37,205 nucleotides of DNA from Microcystis aeruginosa Ma_MB_S_20031200_S102 (lineage in GTDB: Bacteria > Cyanobacteriota > Cyanobacteriia > Cyanobacteriales > Microcystaceae): positions 1-37,205 of the forward strand of contig SFBI01000006.1 of the NCBI GenBank assembly GCA_007095845.1, written 5' to 3'. Positions 8,301-17,956 of this stretch are shown here, one piece after another. Under the pieces are notes generated by a model. That model saw only the letters and a list, made by a program, of their open reading frames with translations. It was not told where the DNA came from and did no database searches. The position numbers were made by a program, and so were the translations under genes. Each line of letters opens with the position of its first letter. Within the stretch, counting starts at the first letter, position 1.

Positions 8301-8486
8301 ATGACTGAACCTGTTAGCACCACTGACCCCGCAGTAGAAACGGCCACCGAAGCGCAACCCAGTTACGTCAAACTGGCGATGCGGAATATGGTCAAGAAAA
8401 AAGGCATCTCGTTAAAACACTTTTTTTTGACCACGGCAGCCCTATTAGCCTTTTTTGTCGGTATTTCCTATCTGACGCGTCCCTAG
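8301..8486 (+). CDS. DUF3285 family small membrane protein
   Basis: This 61-residue cyanobacterial protein of unknown function has an acidic, Thr-rich N-terminus (residues 1-22), a conserved basic block (PSYVKLAMRNMVKKKGISLK) and one transmembrane helix near 43-58, ending in TRP. The frame can be extended upstream to 8229, but the extension is not family-like and lies before the likely transcription start, so the ATG at 8301 is preferred. It precedes ybeY by only 11 bases, which suggests one transcript. Confidence 0.8.
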   Translation: MTEPVSTTDPAVETATEAQPSYVKLAMRNMVKKKGISLKHFFLTTAALLAFFVGISYLTRP

Positions 8487-8497
8487 GGTGAAATCTG

Positions 8498-9010
8498 GTG
8501 AGTGAGACTTTACCCCTAGGGGTGGATTTATGCCTACAGGATAACTATTTTGATCCCGGAAATAGTCCTGTGGATGGGGAAACTTGGCACTATTGGTTAG
8601 AAACATGGTTAGGCTATCTATCGGATTATCTCCCCGTTGCCGCCGGTTATGAACTAAGTTTGCGCTTAACAGACGATCGAGAAATTCAGACCTATAATTC
8701 CCAATATCGCCACAAAGATCAACCGACGGATGTTCTCGCTTTTGCCGCTCTGGAAGTCGATTTACCAGTGGATGAGGGCATTTTAGAGACAGAACCTTTA
8801 TATTTGGGGGATATTATCATCTCTGTCCAGACAGCACAACAACAGGCTTTAACACAAAATCATTCTTTGGCGCGAGAATTAGCTTGGTTAACTGCCCACG
8901 CTTGTTTACATCTTTTGGGTTGGGACCATCCCGATGAAACAAGTCTGTTAGAAATGCTATCTTTACAGGAAACTTTGTTAAAAACCGTCGAAATGCCGAT
9001 ACATAGTTAG
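8498..9010 (+). CDS. ybeY: Endoribonuclease YbeY
   Basis: YbeY is a single-strand zinc endoribonuclease needed for 16S rRNA 3'-end maturation and ribosome quality control. The signature HACLHLLGWDH gives the three zinc ligands His134, His138 and His144 in the HxxxHxxxxxH spacing. Before it lie the substrate-facing strand QPTDVLAFA (75-83) and YLGDIIIS. The 170-residue length is normal. Translation starts at a GTG at 8498, 11 bases after the DUF3285 stop. dgkA follows 19 bases later, an arrangement conserved in many bacteria. Confidence 0.95.
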   Translation: MSETLPLGVDLCLQDNYFDPGNSPVDGETWHYWLETWLGYLSDYLPVAAGYELSLRLTDDREIQTYNSQYRHKDQPTDVLAFAALEVDLPVDEGILETEPLYLGDIIISVQTAQQQALTQNHSLARELAWLTAHACLHLLGWDHPDETSLLEMLSLQETLLKTVEMPIHS

Positions 9011-9029
9011 TTATTTTTGTCAAGCATTA

Positions 9030-9527
9030 TTGAGGAATATGAAGACAAATTATCATCAAGCCAACCAATCTGCCAGCATACCTAATCCCTATCTCAACAG
9101 TAATTTTATCCCTCGATCGGGACAGGTGAGTGAGGGCAACAATCCCAGTCAAAGAGAATACGCTTGGCAAGTCGCCTCGAATCTGTTAGTCAGTTTTCGC
9201 TACGCTTGGGCCGGAGTCCGTTATGCTTTTGTCAGTCAAAGAAATTTTCGCATTCACACCCTGATTACCCTAGTAGCGGTTAGTTGGGGCTTATTTTTGC
9301 GGGTTAATGCCATGGAAATGGCGATTGTCACCCTTACCTGCGCTCTGGTGATGGTCTTAGAATTAATCAACACTGCCCTAGAATCAGTGGTAGATCTGAC
9401 GGTGGGGCAATCCTACCATGATTTAGCCAAAATAGCGAAAGATTGTGCCGCTGGTGCCGTTTTAATCGCCTCGATCGCCGCTTTACTCGTAGCGGCTTTT
9501 ATTTTTATTCCCCATTTATTAGCTTAA
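9030..9527 (+). CDS. dgkA: Diacylglycerol kinase, DgkA type
   Basis: This integral membrane kinase phosphorylates diacylglycerol (or undecaprenol in some Gram-positive bacteria) for lipid recycling. The family core occupies residues 50-165: SFRYAWAGVRYAF, three hydrophobic helices (about 76-92, 96-115 and 141-162), and the signature ELINTALESVVDLT at 111-124 with Glu111, Asn114, Glu118 and Asp122. AKDCAAGAVL at 136-145 completes it. The first 45 residues are polar and poorly conserved, as in many cyanobacterial forms. The start may be the TTG at 9030 or the ATG at 9039. Neither has an ideally spaced ribosome binding site. Confidence 0.9.
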   Translation: MRNMKTNYHQANQSASIPNPYLNSNFIPRSGQVSEGNNPSQREYAWQVASNLLVSFRYAWAGVRYAFVSQRNFRIHTLITLVAVSWGLFLRVNAMEMAIVTLTCALVMVLELINTALESVVDLTVGQSYHDLAKIAKDCAAGAVLIASIAALLVAAFIFIPHLLA

Positions 9528-9726
9528 GCGGGAGACTTTTTTCAGTGTTGCCAAAGGCACGGCGTAGCCGTCCAGTAAACGGTAAACTGAAAACTCAAAT
9601 CTGATCACTGATCATCTGTACTGATTTTAAAACGCTTAGGGAAAAATTAAGTACGAATGCTCTGAATTCCTCTCCTTGCTGCCAACTCCAGCACTCCGGT
9701 GCAGTCTTAACCAGTAATATTAGATA

Positions 9727-9939
9727 GGGTTTGCGGCAAAAAGTAGGGGCGAAGCATTCGGATAGAAAATCTCCGGTTTCAGCGATAGGTTATTGCCCGA
9801 ATGCTTCGCCCCTACAGGACACGGGCCGATGAAGATGCAAGGTTTTGAACCACGATTCTCTCAAAATCTTGCACCTGTTTCGCAAGAAAAGCCCCAAAAC
9901 CCTTACCTTACCTACATTTCACATTTATTCAGCAAACTC
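9727..9939. mobile_element. 213-bp MITE-like insertion with a perfect internal hairpin
   Basis: The ends are GGGTTTGC at 9727-9734 and GCAAACTC at 9932-9939, an imperfect inverted repeat. TAGATA occurs directly on both sides (9721-9726 and 9940-9945). The flanks, joined without the insert, match 17931-17967 closely, which acts as the empty site. Inside, 9743-9761 pairs perfectly with 9797-9815 over 19 bases around a 35-base loop. No open reading frame is present. The left end (18 bases) recurs at 22128. Confidence 0.6.
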
Positions 9940-9960
9940 TAGATAGTCAACAGCTTAACT

Positions 9961-9988
9961 GATAACTGATAACTGATAACTGATCACT
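9961..9988. repeat. Heptamer tandem repeat (GATAACT)
   Basis: Three GATAACT units and one GATCACT lie head to tail. The same heptamer, on one strand or the other, occurs at 15238, 28284 and 33640. These are short tandemly repeated repetitive sequences of the sort widespread in cyanobacteria. Confidence 0.8.
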
Positions 9989-10191
9989 GATTTGACATAA
10001 GGGGACTCGACAGCTTTTAGCCGATGAATTTAACTTTTCTTAACCTAAGCCTAAACTGGCGAGGGGAGAGGGTTTAGCTATATATAAAAAATTGTAATCG
10101 TCGATACAGCAAAAAATCTCTTTTGTCCCCCTATCGGTTAGACTATAGTTAGTGATAAGACTTCTTTTGTAGATCTTGCAGGAAATCTCCC

Positions 10192-10431
10192 ATGAGTGCC
10201 ATAACTTTCTCCACCGCTCCCACCGCTTACTCTATCAGGATGATTAAGGACGAAGTCCGTCAGATGGTAGAACAGGGGGTAGTGAGCAGACACCAACCGA
10301 TCTACACCCTCTGTCAGTTCATTCCCCCTCGGGAGTGGGTTTGTGTTGAATGTGAACTAGAACGATGCGACTACCTTCTCAGAGATCAAATTGGTGACTT
10401 AATCGCCTCGGAATCTTGGGATAATGATTAA
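10192..10431 (+). CDS. DUF4327 family protein
   Basis: This 79-residue soluble cyanobacterial protein of unknown function is conserved over nearly its full length. The pattern is YSIRMIKDEVRQMVEQGVVS (13-32), RHQPIYTLCQFIPPREWVCV (33-52), then ECELERCDYLLRDQIGDLI. Three cysteines (one in TLCQF, then the pair around WVCVEC) could suggest metal or redox chemistry, but this is not established. The gene stands alone after about 660 bases of repeat-rich DNA. A weak -10 (TATAGT near 10144) lies upstream. A strong hairpin follows at 10513. Confidence 0.85.
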   Translation: MSAITFSTAPTAYSIRMIKDEVRQMVEQGVVSRHQPIYTLCQFIPPREWVCVECELERCDYLLRDQIGDLIASESWDND

Positions 10432-10512
10432 ACTCTCCCGTTTGCCGATCCGGGGAAAAATCGAACTGATCAGAAATTTATCAGCCTTGTCCACTCTATA
10501 TAACTATTATAA

Positions 10513-10540
10513 TTCAGCCCCGGTTAATTCTGGGGCTGAA
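10513..10540. terminator. Hairpin after the DUF4327 gene
   Basis: TTCAGCCCC at 10513-10521 pairs perfectly with GGGGCTGAA at 10532-10540 around a 10-base loop. No T-run follows, so if it ends transcription it is not a classic intrinsic terminator. It sits between the forward DUF4327 gene and the convergent methyltransferase gene. Confidence 0.45.
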
Positions 10541-10661
10541 ACTATGGGGACAGGAAAGGGATAATTGTTAAGAAAAAAGAATTTTTGGCAAGATTTAGCC
10601 AAGTTAGTTGAAAAGTTGCCGATTGCCAAGGGACGCTATCTCTAACATCCCAGAATTTTCC

Positions 10662-11852
10662 CTAACTTAAAATCAGTAGTTGGCGCTGTTGTAAAGAACG
10701 CACACCAGTTAATCCTAAACCAACTTGAGCGTCGATTGCTCCCACGCTTAAACGACCATCGCAAGCTTGTAGAAAAGCAAATTCTCTCTCCGAGAGATTA
10801 ACCGGCCGATAGTCGTAATCTAGAACACTTGCACTAGGCCAACCATAAAGACAGGGATGAACTTCGGCCACTGCATTCTCTAGGACTTGATCCCGGGACC
10901 AATCGGCAGTCAAAATCGGTGGTTTAGCGAGGAAAAATTCATAGTGGGTGATTTCGGGGTCTAATAATTCCGTCAAGCGATAACGTTCCCTTTCCCCTAA
11001 ATTTTGCGCTCTAGCCATCAATTCGGGGGATTTACCCAATAAACGCTCTAATTGCCAGTAGGAAGGGTTAGAAAAGCCAATAAAGGCTAATCCTGATGCG
11101 TCAATCAGTTGAAAGAGGGTATCGATATTATAGTCCACTTCCTGGGGGTGAACGTACATATCAGCGAAGGACTCATCGCGATGATTTTCCATTGACCAAC
11201 GCTCTTTTTCCCGTTTCAAAATGCGATTATCTTCTGGTAGGGAGGCAAAAATCTCTCGGCCGACAGCGACCCCATCTTTATAATCTCCGCGTCGGTCTCC
11301 CTGCAAAAGTGCGATCGCAGATTGCATTAACTGGATTTCCCAGCGTCCCAATTGTGCATAGACGAAAATATGCAGCAGACCACCGGGGGCCAGTTTTTGC
11401 GCGAGGGATTGAATCCCTTTAATCGGGTCCGGGAGATGGTGCAGCACCCCGACGCAGTTAATTAAATCAAATTCTCCGGGGAGATTGGTGGCCGATTCAA
11501 GGGGTAAATGGTGAAAATCCAGAGAACCTCGGTGCTTTGCTGCGACTCCAGAACGATTACAGCGTTCTTTGGCAATTTCTAGAGCTTTTTCACTGATATC
11601 TATAGCGACTACATGAGCGAAAGGGTTGAGCGCGAGCAGATATTCGGTTCCCGCACCGGTACCACAACCCGCATCGAGAATCCGGATATCCTCTCGTTTG
11701 GGTTTACGATGAGAACAAAAGTTATAGGCAGCAATCCAATTCCAGCGCCAATTGTAACCCGGAGGAGGTTCGTCTAGGAGCGGTTCGGGGGGGAAAGGAT
11801 AGGTATTGTAGAGACGTTGTACAGCAGTGCGAATAGTAGCGTCGTCGGACAT
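10662..11852 (-). CDS. Class I SAM-dependent methyltransferase
   Basis: This 396-residue cytoplasmic protein has the SAM-binding motif ILDAGCGTGAG at 58-68, the acidic post-I strand VVAIDIS near 81-87, and a DLINCVGVLHHLPDP segment typical of methyltransferase types 11/12/25. The first 40 residues (VQRLYNTYPFPPEPL) and the last 100 are outside the catalytic fold. The C-terminal part (LSEREFAFLQACDGRLSVGA) resembles a small PqqD/winged-helix-like module sometimes attached to methyltransferases, but this is a weak guess. The substrate is unknown. The gene is alone in its direction. Confidence 0.85.
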   Translation of the reverse strand: MSDDATIRTAVQRLYNTYPFPPEPLLDEPPPGYNWRWNWIAAYNFCSHRKPKREDIRILDAGCGTGAGTEYLLALNPFAHVVAIDISEKALEIAKERCNRSGVAAKHRGSLDFHHLPLESATNLPGEFDLINCVGVLHHLPDPIKGIQSLAQKLAPGGLLHIFVYAQLGRWEIQLMQSAIALLQGDRRGDYKDGVAVGREIFASLPEDNRILKREKERWSMENHRDESFADMYVHPQEVDYNIDTLFQLIDASGLAFIGFSNPSYWQLERLLGKSPELMARAQNLGERERYRLTELLDPEITHYEFFLAKPPILTADWSRDQVLENAVAEVHPCLYGWPSASVLDYDYRPVNLSEREFAFLQACDGRLSVGAIDAQVGLGLTGVRSLQQRQLLILS

Positions 11853-12123
11853 GAAAATTGGCGGAGTTTAGGATAACACTCGATCGATTGTCTCACAGAG
11901 GACAGCGATCGGGAAAGTCGGCTGGTTTTTTTTTGAGTTAGTTGGGAGTAAATTATAAATAATCATTATGAATATCCGGTTCTGTGCCAAAACTAGATAT
12001 TATTTTTTCTATTCCTTGTCCTACTGTCTCTTAACCCTATCTAAGTTTTACTGGGCAATTATTGGAGAGTGATTCTCTAACAATTATCTCAACTATAAGC
12101 AAATCTTGCCGATACAAAAATCC
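11853..12123. other. Intergenic stretch, nothing clear
   Basis: AT-rich DNA between the methyltransferase start and the ATPase remnant. No RNA gene, repeat family or convincing promoter was recognised. Confidence 0.4.
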
Positions 12124-12703
12124 ATGAGAATTAAGTCTATAAAGCTTATTAATTATCGAGGTGTAGTTAATTTAACCATCGACTTTCATCGGCAACTCAA
12201 CGTATTTATATGAGTTAATGGTGCGGGAAAATCTACCATTTTAGATAGTTTGTCTATTATGCTTTCTTGGTTAGTTAATCGCCTAAAAAATACTAATGCC
12301 AGTGGACGAAAGATTAGCGAAACCGAGATTAATAATGGTCAGGGGACGGCTATAATTGAAATCACTGGGGTGACGGAAGATAGTCAAGAGATTACTTGGA
12401 AAATAGTAAAAACTAGGACTGGATATATCCACGCTGGGCAAGAGAGTAATTTTAGCCAATTAAATAAATACACTCAACAAATACAACGACAAATTACTGA
12501 TCATCAAGGACAAATTAACTTACCTTTATTTGTTTATTATTCTGTTAATCGAGCAGTGCTGGATATATCCTTAAAAATTAAAACAAAACATCAATTTGAT
12601 TCTCTAAGTGCCTACGAAAATGCTTTAACCAGTTGATCAGATTTTCGCACTTTTTTCAATGGTTTTGCGAACGTGAAGATTTAGAAAATGAAAATAGAAA
12701 ATA
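12124..12703 (+). pseudogene. AAA/RecF-like ATPase N-terminus, disrupted
   Basis: The reading begins at an ATG (MRIKSIKLINYRGVVNLTID), the usual start of RecF/OLD/SMC-type ATPases whose N-terminus binds ATP. The Walker A loop is VNGAGKST, but the codon just before it is TGA (12211-12213, codon 30) where such proteins have Gly. This fits a GGA to TGA change. A second in-frame TGA lies at 12634-12636. After it the homologous sequence continues only if one base is restored in the T-run near 12652 (FFQWFCEREDLENENRKYQ in the shifted frame). Everything beyond the N-terminal lobe is missing. Such ATPases often serve in phage-defence modules. This copy is dead. Confidence 0.75.
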
Positions 12704-12814
12704 TCAGTTAGTATGAGCTTGCGCTAAAACCGTCGGTACGTTGATTAGGGAAATTCCCACTGTTAGCAAAGTTGCCGCTAGAACATTTTTGGAGTTAGGA
12801 TGTGAAGCAATCAT
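12704..12814 (-). pseudogene. Orphan signal peptide of an exported protein
   Basis: A 36-codon frame on the reverse strand opens with ATG at 12814 behind a well placed AGAGGAA ribosome binding site. It encodes a convincing Sec signal peptide: NSKN, a hydrophobic core VLAATLLTVGISLINV, and a TVLAQA cleavage-type end. Four residues later it stops at 12704, exactly where the ATPase remnant from the other side ends. It is best read as the 5' end of an exported-protein gene cut off by a deletion. The mature part is gone, so the product cannot be named. Confidence 0.5.
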
Positions 12815-13049
12815 TAATTTTCTATTCCTCTAATTTCAAGGAAACAAAACGTTCTCTCTTGAGATTAGAAGGCTTTTACTAAGGGATTTATAACCCCAGA
12901 ATAAAAACTCTTTAAGAACTGATGCTTTGTCATAATTGTTAATGTTTGTATAAACAATTGTAAAAAAGCTGGATGCTCACGACCTAGCTCCTTTCTATTA
13001 ACAATTGTCATTTAATCATCGAGCCTAATAAACAATTTCTTTCTTTTGC
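12815..13049. other. Intergenic stretch with ACAATTGT motifs
   Basis: No gene is seen. The palindrome ACAATTGT (or AATTGTTAA-type relatives) occurs several times between 12930 and 13010, which might be a small repeat or operator-like cluster. The evidence is weak. Confidence 0.25.
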
Positions 13050-14258
13050 TTATTCCGACTCCTGAATCCCGGAACCTGACTCTTTCCTTAAGGGAATATT
13101 TCTGATTTTTGGCAGCAGTCCATTATTAATTCCCACCGCTTGATTAATATTAGTCAACCCATTAGCATCTAATTTTTCTGTTAATCCCTGTAAAATATTT
13201 GATACTAGCCAGGGTCCTCGGTATAACCAACCGGTATAAATCTGTAATAAACTCGCACCGGCGGTAATTTTTTCCCAAGCATCATCGAGAGAAAAAATAC
13301 CTCCCACTCCAATTATCGGTAAATTGCCCTGGGTTTGCTGATAGATAAAACCGATCACTTCCGTGGAACGTTTCCGCAAAGGTTGCCCACTAATTCCCCC
13401 TGCTTCTTCAGTGATTGGTTTACCGGTTTCGGGCAGAATTGTAGTTTTTAATCCCGTGCGTTTAGTGGTGGTATTAGTGGCGACAATTCCAGCTAATTGG
13501 TAGGAGAAAGCTAACTCAATAATTGTTCTGATATCCTCCCATTCTAAATCGGGAGAAATTTTCACTAATAGGGGTTTTCTGCCTTGATTTTCTGTTTGTA
13601 AAATGTCGAGGATTTTATCGAGTTGTTCCCCACTTTGCAGGGAACGCAAACCGGGGGTATTGGGAGAACTAACATTAACGACAAAATAATCAGCATGGGG
13701 GAATAAATAGCGAAAACTGCCTAAATAGTCCTCTGGAGCCTTTTCTAGGGGCGTATTTTTCGATTTACAGAGGTTAACACCGATGGGAATCTGTCGGGGT
13801 TGTCGTTGCCAAGATTGCTGGAGAGTTGCCGCTAGAACCGGCGCACCGCGGTTATTTGCTCCCATACGGTTTAATCCCGCCAAATCTTCTGGTAAACGAA
13901 ATAATCTCGGTTTTGGGTTGCCCGGTTGCCCTTCTAGGGTGACAGCGCCCACCTCGGCAAAACCAAAGCCGAAATTATGCCAAAGTCCTGCACCTAAACC
14001 GTCTTTATCGAATCCTGCCGCTAATCCGACGGGATTGGAGAAATTTAACCCCCAGAGGCTTTGAGATAGGCGAGAATCGCTAAAAATGAGGGATTCTGAT
14101 AATTGGGAGATTAACCATTGTCCCCAAAATTCCCCCCGCGAGCGATCGATTTTTTGCAGAGTATTTAATAATTGTTTTTGGGTTCCTTCTAAATTACCCC
14201 GAATAGCCCTGAAAGCTAGGGGATAAAAGGGTTTAATTGTATCAATTATATTTATCAT
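13050..14258 (-). CDS. pyrD: Dihydroorotate dehydrogenase (quinone), class 2
   Basis: This FMN enzyme oxidises dihydroorotate to orotate in pyrimidine synthesis and passes electrons to membrane quinone. Class 2 membership is shown by the helical N-terminal membrane-docking extension (residues 1-60) and by serine in the catalytic loop [15 protein letters not shown] at 194-208. FMN-site stretches include [13 protein letters not shown] (75-87), NRMGANNRG (130-138) and [11 protein letters not shown] near 317-327. The 402-residue length is slightly long because of a polar C-terminal tail after about residue 370. It is a single gene with no pyr neighbours. Confidence 0.96.
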   Translation of the reverse strand: MINIIDTIKPFYPLAFRAIRGNLEGTQKQLLNTLQKIDRSRGEFWGQWLISQLSESLIFSDSRLSQSLWGLNFSNPVGLAAGFDKDGLGAGLWHNFGFGFAEVGAVTLEGQPGNPKPRLFRLPEDLAGLNRMGANNRGAPVLAATLQQSWQRQPRQIPIGVNLCKSKNTPLEKAPEDYLGSFRYLFPHADYFVVNVSSPNTPGLRSLQSGEQLDKILDILQTENQGRKPLLVKISPDLEWEDIRTIIELAFSYQLAGIVATNTTTKRTGLKTTILPETGKPITEEAGGISGQPLRKRSTEVIGFIYQQTQGNLPIIGVGGIFSLDDAWEKITAGASLLQIYTGWLYRGPWLVSNILQGLTEKLDANGLTNINQAVGINNGLLPKIRNIPLRKESGSGIQESE

Positions 14259-14355
14259 AATAAATTGGGACTAAGATGTAGGGTGAGTCAGGCAAGAACA
14301 AGTGATATTTTTGACAAAAAAACTTAGATTTGACGCAAACTACTTAGCATAATTT

Positions 14356-15231
14356 TTATAAATCTTGGCGAGGATTAAAAGTTTCGATCGCCCGTATTTT
14401 TTGATAAAGTTCTAATTCTTCAGGGCTAGGATCGGGAGGATTAACTAAGAAAATTTCTACTAATTGATCGCCCCTTTCTCCTTGGGAAGTGGGATAACCT
14501 TTATTAGCTAAACGCAATCTTTGACCGCTTTTAACTCCCTTAGGAATCATCATTTTAACTAAACCGTCAATGGTAGGAATTTCCACAAAACCGCCCACAA
14601 TTGCCTCGCTAGGAGTAATCGGTACTTTACAGACAATATCAGAACCTTGAATCCTAAAAAAAGGATGCCTAGCGATAGTTATTTTTAAATATAAATCACC
14701 CCCTTCAATACCCTGACCTTTGAGACGAATTTTCTGCCCATCGATCATGGCTGCTGGCATATCAACCTCTATTGATCTACCATCTTCTAGACGAATTCTC
14801 TGTCTGCCACCTTGATAGGCTTTCTCTAAAGGTAAAGTTAATTTTGCTTCCACATCTCGACAAGTTAAACGGTTGTAGGAAGCAATTTTAGTACGCCTAG
14901 TATTCAGGTTATTAAAATCTTTAAACTTCCATAAATCCTGTTCTTTACGAGAGACTTTTCCATTGCCGTTACCATTCGCTTTTTCCCCCGAACGCATCCC
15001 ACGGCGCTTATTTCCCATCAAGGAATGATTATACTCAACCCGTTTTTCTTCATCGGAGAGAACATCGTAAGCTTCATTAATATCTTTAAACTTTTCTTCG
15101 GCAGATTTATCCCCCTGATTAACATCAGGATGATATTGGCGAGCTAATCGTCGAAAAGCCTTTTTTATCTCGTCACTGGTAGCCGTGAGAGATACTCCTA
15201 AAACATCATAATAATTAACTAATTGTGGCAT
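14356..15231 (-). CDS. dnaJ: DnaJ-type co-chaperone without zinc finger
   Basis: This J-domain protein stimulates the ATPase of its DnaK partner and delivers unfolded clients. The J domain occupies 5-70 with the HPD motif at 34-36 ([20 protein letters not shown]). A Gly/Asn/Lys-rich linker (74-95, [15 protein letters not shown]) follows, then the two beta-barrel client-binding domains of type B J proteins (about 122-275). There is no cysteine zinc-finger module, so it is a CbpA-like class II protein of 291 residues. It lies 124 bases downstream of dnaK on the same strand. This pairing is known for cyanobacterial dnaK3-dnaJ loci. Confidence 0.92.
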   Translation of the reverse strand: MPQLVNYYDVLGVSLTATSDEIKKAFRRLARQYHPDVNQGDKSAEEKFKDINEAYDVLSDEEKRVEYNHSLMGNKRRGMRSGEKANGNGNGKVSRKEQDLWKFKDFNNLNTRRTKIASYNRLTCRDVEAKLTLPLEKAYQGGRQRIRLEDGRSIEVDMPAAMIDGQKIRLKGQGIEGGDLYLKITIARHPFFRIQGSDIVCKVPITPSEAIVGGFVEIPTIDGLVKMMIPKGVKSGQRLRLANKGYPTSQGERGDQLVEIFLVNPPDPSPEELELYQKIRAIETFNPRQDL

Positions 15232-15237
15232 ATATTC

Positions 15238-15355
15238 AGTTATCGGTTATCGGTTATCAGATTTAAGTTTTAAGTGAGCAGTATGTATTAAGCGAGCAGT
15301 ATTAAATAGTAGTTTCCCACTGTCTTTTCACTGATTACTGATTACCGATCACTGA
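15238..15355. repeat. Heptamer-type repeats between dnaK and dnaJ
   Basis: AGTTATC followed by two GGTTATC units lies at 15238-15258. Variants such as GATTACT and GATCACT occur at 15336-15356. The space between the two chaperone genes is thus largely repeat DNA. Confidence 0.6.
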
Positions 15356-17518
15356 TTAAAACCAATCATCATCGTCATCATCCCAGTTATTTTGGGGGGG
15401 AATATTGCGGGAACGATTGCCAGCGCTCCGGTTACTTTTAGTATTGTTATAACTTTTTTCCTCCGAACGGGGGGAACTTTGCCAATCGCTATCGCGGCCA
15501 TTGTCGTAATTGTCCTGATTGCGGGGGCGATAACTATCTTGATTAGCCGAATAATTGGGTCGATAATCACTTTGATAACCCGGTGTAGTGGGACGATAAT
15601 CCTGACGATAACGATCGCGACGCGGTTCGTAGGGAAGCTCATCTTCCTTATCCCCGGTAAAAGTCTTGCGAATAGCGCTAAAAAAGCCCTCGTCTTCCTC
15701 GTCGTATTGTAGCCGTACCTCGCGATTTAATTCATAGATAACATCCTGTAGGTCAGCTTGGGCGCGATCAATGCGACGGTCATCATTTTTCTCCAAAGCG
15801 TCGATAATTTCCGTACTCAAAGACTCAATTTGACGACGATAAGAACGGGTGAACTCATTACCAAAATCGAGAGTAACATCTTTTAAGCGTCGTTGGGCTT
15901 GATCCACCAGAGAGCGAGCGCGATTGCGTTTATCGACCTTTTCGCGACGAGTACGATCTGCTTCCGCAAATCGGGCAGCATCGCCAATCATGCGGTTAAT
16001 TTCCCCTTCGCTGAGGGTAGAAGCGCCTTGAATGGTGACACTTTGCTCCCGTCCGGTCATTTTATCCCTAGCGGTGACTTGTAGAATGCCGTTAGCATCG
16101 ATATCGAGGGACACCTGCACTTGGGGAATACCCCGGGGTGCGGGGGGGATACCGGTTAATTTAAAACGTCCCAGGGATTTATTATCGCCGGCCATTTCCC
16201 TTTCCCCCTGCAAAACGTGGATTTCCACCACAGTTTGATTATTTTCGGAAGTGGAAAAAAGGTCAGCTCTGCGGACGGGAATAGTGGTATTGCGGGGGAT
16301 TAACTTTTTCATGACACCACCGATGGTTTCTAAACCCAAGGATAAAGGGGTCACATCGAGGAGAAGTACGTCTTTGACCTCGCCGCCCAAAATTCCCGCT
16401 TGAATAGCCGCCCCGACCGCTACAACCTCATCAGGGTTAACATTTTGATTGGGTTCCCTATCGATAAAACTCCGCACTAAATCCTTCACCACTGGCATCC
16501 GCGTGCCGCCGCCCACCAGTACCACTTCGTCTAATTGGACGGGGGACAAACCAGCATCGGAAAGGGCCCGTTTGAGAGGACGACGGAGACGACTGATTAA
16601 ATCGCCGCATAATTCCTCAAATTGGGCCCGACTCAGGCGAGTTTCGATGTGTTTGGGTCCGTCTTCCGTGGCGATGATAAAGGGTAGATTAATATCGGTG
16701 ACGCTGACCCCAGATAGTTCAATTTTGGCTTTTTCTGCCGCTTCTGTTAGTCTTTGTAAGGCTTGCCGGTCTTGGCGCAGCTCCACGCCTTCCTGTTCCA
16801 AAAATTGATTGGCTAACCAATCGACGATTCTTTTATCGAAATCATTACCGCCTAATTGGGTGTCGCCACTGGTGGCTTTCACCTCAAAAACGCCGTCACC
16901 CACTTCTAGGATAGAAACATCAAAAGTACCGCCTCCCAGGTCAAAAACGAGGATTTTCTTGCTTTCCTGTTCATCAAGACCGTAGGCTAGGGCAGCGGCG
17001 GTGGGTTCGTTGAGAATCCGCAGCACTTCTAACCCGGCAATTCGGCCCGCATCCCGGGTGGCTTGACGTTGGGAGTCATTAAAATAGGCGGGGACGGTGA
17101 TGACGGCCCCGGTGACTTCTTCCCCTAGATAACGGCTGGCTTCTTCGGCTAATCGGCGTAAAACTAGGGCGGAAATTTCTTCGGGGGCAAATTCTTTTTG
17201 CAGACGGGGACATTTAATTTTGATACTGCCCATCTCATCCCGGCGGATGGTGTAGGGGACGCGCTTCGATTCGGGGTTTAATTCCGAGTAGCGACGACCT
17301 ATGTAGCGTTTGATTGCATAGTAGGTGTTTTGGGGATTAAGTACCCCCTGTCGCCGGGCCATTTGACCGACAACTAACTCCCCATCTTTATTAAAACCTA
17401 CCACAGAAGGGGTGGTTCTCATGCCCTCCGAGTTGGCTATGACCACCGGCTTTCCGCCTTCCATCACGGCGACGACGGAGTTAGTTGTCCCTAGATCAAT
17501 GCCTACTACTCTACCCAT
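15356..17518 (-). CDS. dnaK: Hsp70 chaperone DnaK, long-tailed form (DnaK3-like)
   Basis: The 720-residue Hsp70 has the N-terminal ATPase domain (GIDLGTTNS at 5-13, [13 protein letters not shown] near 190, [10 protein letters not shown] near 335), the linker [15 protein letters not shown], and the beta-sandwich and lid domains to about residue 600. The final 110 residues are low-complexity, rich in Arg, Tyr, Asn, Gln and Asp, and end in six Asp followed by WF. Ordinary DnaK is about 630-640 residues. The tail and the dnaJ gene downstream point to the DnaK3 type, which is membrane-associated and essential in studied cyanobacteria. The paralogue number is inference. A promoter and a strong ribosome binding site (AGGGGGAGA) precede it. 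Confidence 0.93.
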   Translation of the reverse strand: MGRVVGIDLGTTNSVVAVMEGGKPVVIANSEGMRTTPSVVGFNKDGELVVGQMARRQGVLNPQNTYYAIKRYIGRRYSELNPESKRVPYTIRRDEMGSIKIKCPRLQKEFAPEEISALVLRRLAEEASRYLGEEVTGAVITVPAYFNDSQRQATRDAGRIAGLEVLRILNEPTAAALAYGLDEQESKKILVFDLGGGTFDVSILEVGDGVFEVKATSGDTQLGGNDFDKRIVDWLANQFLEQEGVELRQDRQALQRLTEAAEKAKIELSGVSVTDINLPFIIATEDGPKHIETRLSRAQFEELCGDLISRLRRPLKRALSDAGLSPVQLDEVVLVGGGTRMPVVKDLVRSFIDREPNQNVNPDEVVAVGAAIQAGILGGEVKDVLLLDVTPLSLGLETIGGVMKKLIPRNTTIPVRRADLFSTSENNQTVVEIHVLQGEREMAGDNKSLGRFKLTGIPPAPRGIPQVQVSLDIDANGILQVTARDKMTGREQSVTIQGASTLSEGEINRMIGDAARFAEADRTRREKVDKRNRARSLVDQAQRRLKDVTLDFGNEFTRSYRRQIESLSTEIIDALEKNDDRRIDRAQADLQDVIYELNREVRLQYDEEDEGFFSAIRKTFTGDKEDELPYEPRRDRYRQDYRPTTPGYQSDYRPNYSANQDSYRPRNQDNYDNGRDSDWQSSPRSEEKSYNNTKSNRSAGNRSRNIPPQNNWDDDDDDWF

Positions 17519-17576
17519 GCTTGTTTTTGTCTCCCCCTAGATTTCGATAACTTCGGGACTTTTAACTTTGATCGAT

Positions 17577-17605
17577 AGTTTAAATCGCTTAATGCTTGTT
17601 GACAA
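17577..17605 (-). promoter_or_regulatory. Sigma70-type promoter of dnaK
   Basis: Read on the reverse strand, TTGTCA (17605-17600) and TAAACT (17582-17577) are 17 bases apart. They lie about 60 bases before the dnaK start. No CIRCE inverted repeat was seen between promoter and gene. Confidence 0.5.
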
Positions 17606-17956
17606 TATTGTATCGAATTGTGTTAGGTTCTTGCTATCGCTTAGGGGGGGTTGAGGGTGTGATTACCGAAGTGGTCTTTTAGTGATCGCTGACACTCAGG
17701 TTTGGGAGGTTTAATACTAAATCCGTTTTCAACACCGTGATTAACTCCCAATCGAACTTTAAAAATCCAGTTATGGATTGTTTCCCCCAGTTTTTAGGCT
17801 TTTTTAGCTATCAGCCCTCGGCAGTCAACCTTGAATCAGTTATCAGTTCTCATTTTTCAGATGTGAGTTTTTAGCCTACTGATTACTGATTACTGTTCAG
17901 TGAAAAAAGCTTCCATCTCCCTGCTCCCCTGCAATCTGAACCAGTAATTTAGATAG
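17606..17956. repeat. Intergenic repeats and the empty insertion site
   Basis: No gene is present. Heptamer-like repeats (CAGTTATCAG, TGATTACTGATTACTG) lie at 17837-17895. Positions 17931-17967 are homologous to the two flanks of the element at 9727-9939 joined without it, including an exact 18-base match (TAGATAGTCAACAGCTTA, 17950-17967 and 9940-9957). Confidence 0.55.

Noticed and set aside
9961-9988. Possible CRISPR-like repeats at the heptamer arrays
   Set aside because: The units are contiguous 7-base repeats without spacers, and no cas genes are present.
10565-10645. A 26-residue forward frame (FWQDLAKLVEKLPIAKGRYL)
   Set aside because: It is short with a TTG start and no recognisable family. 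It may be a gene tail but cannot be supported.
15349-15712. Antisense frames over the dnaK tail, rich in Ile, Val and Thr
   Set aside because: They arise from the codon bias of the Asp/Arg/Tyr-rich tail on the other strand. No start signals are present.
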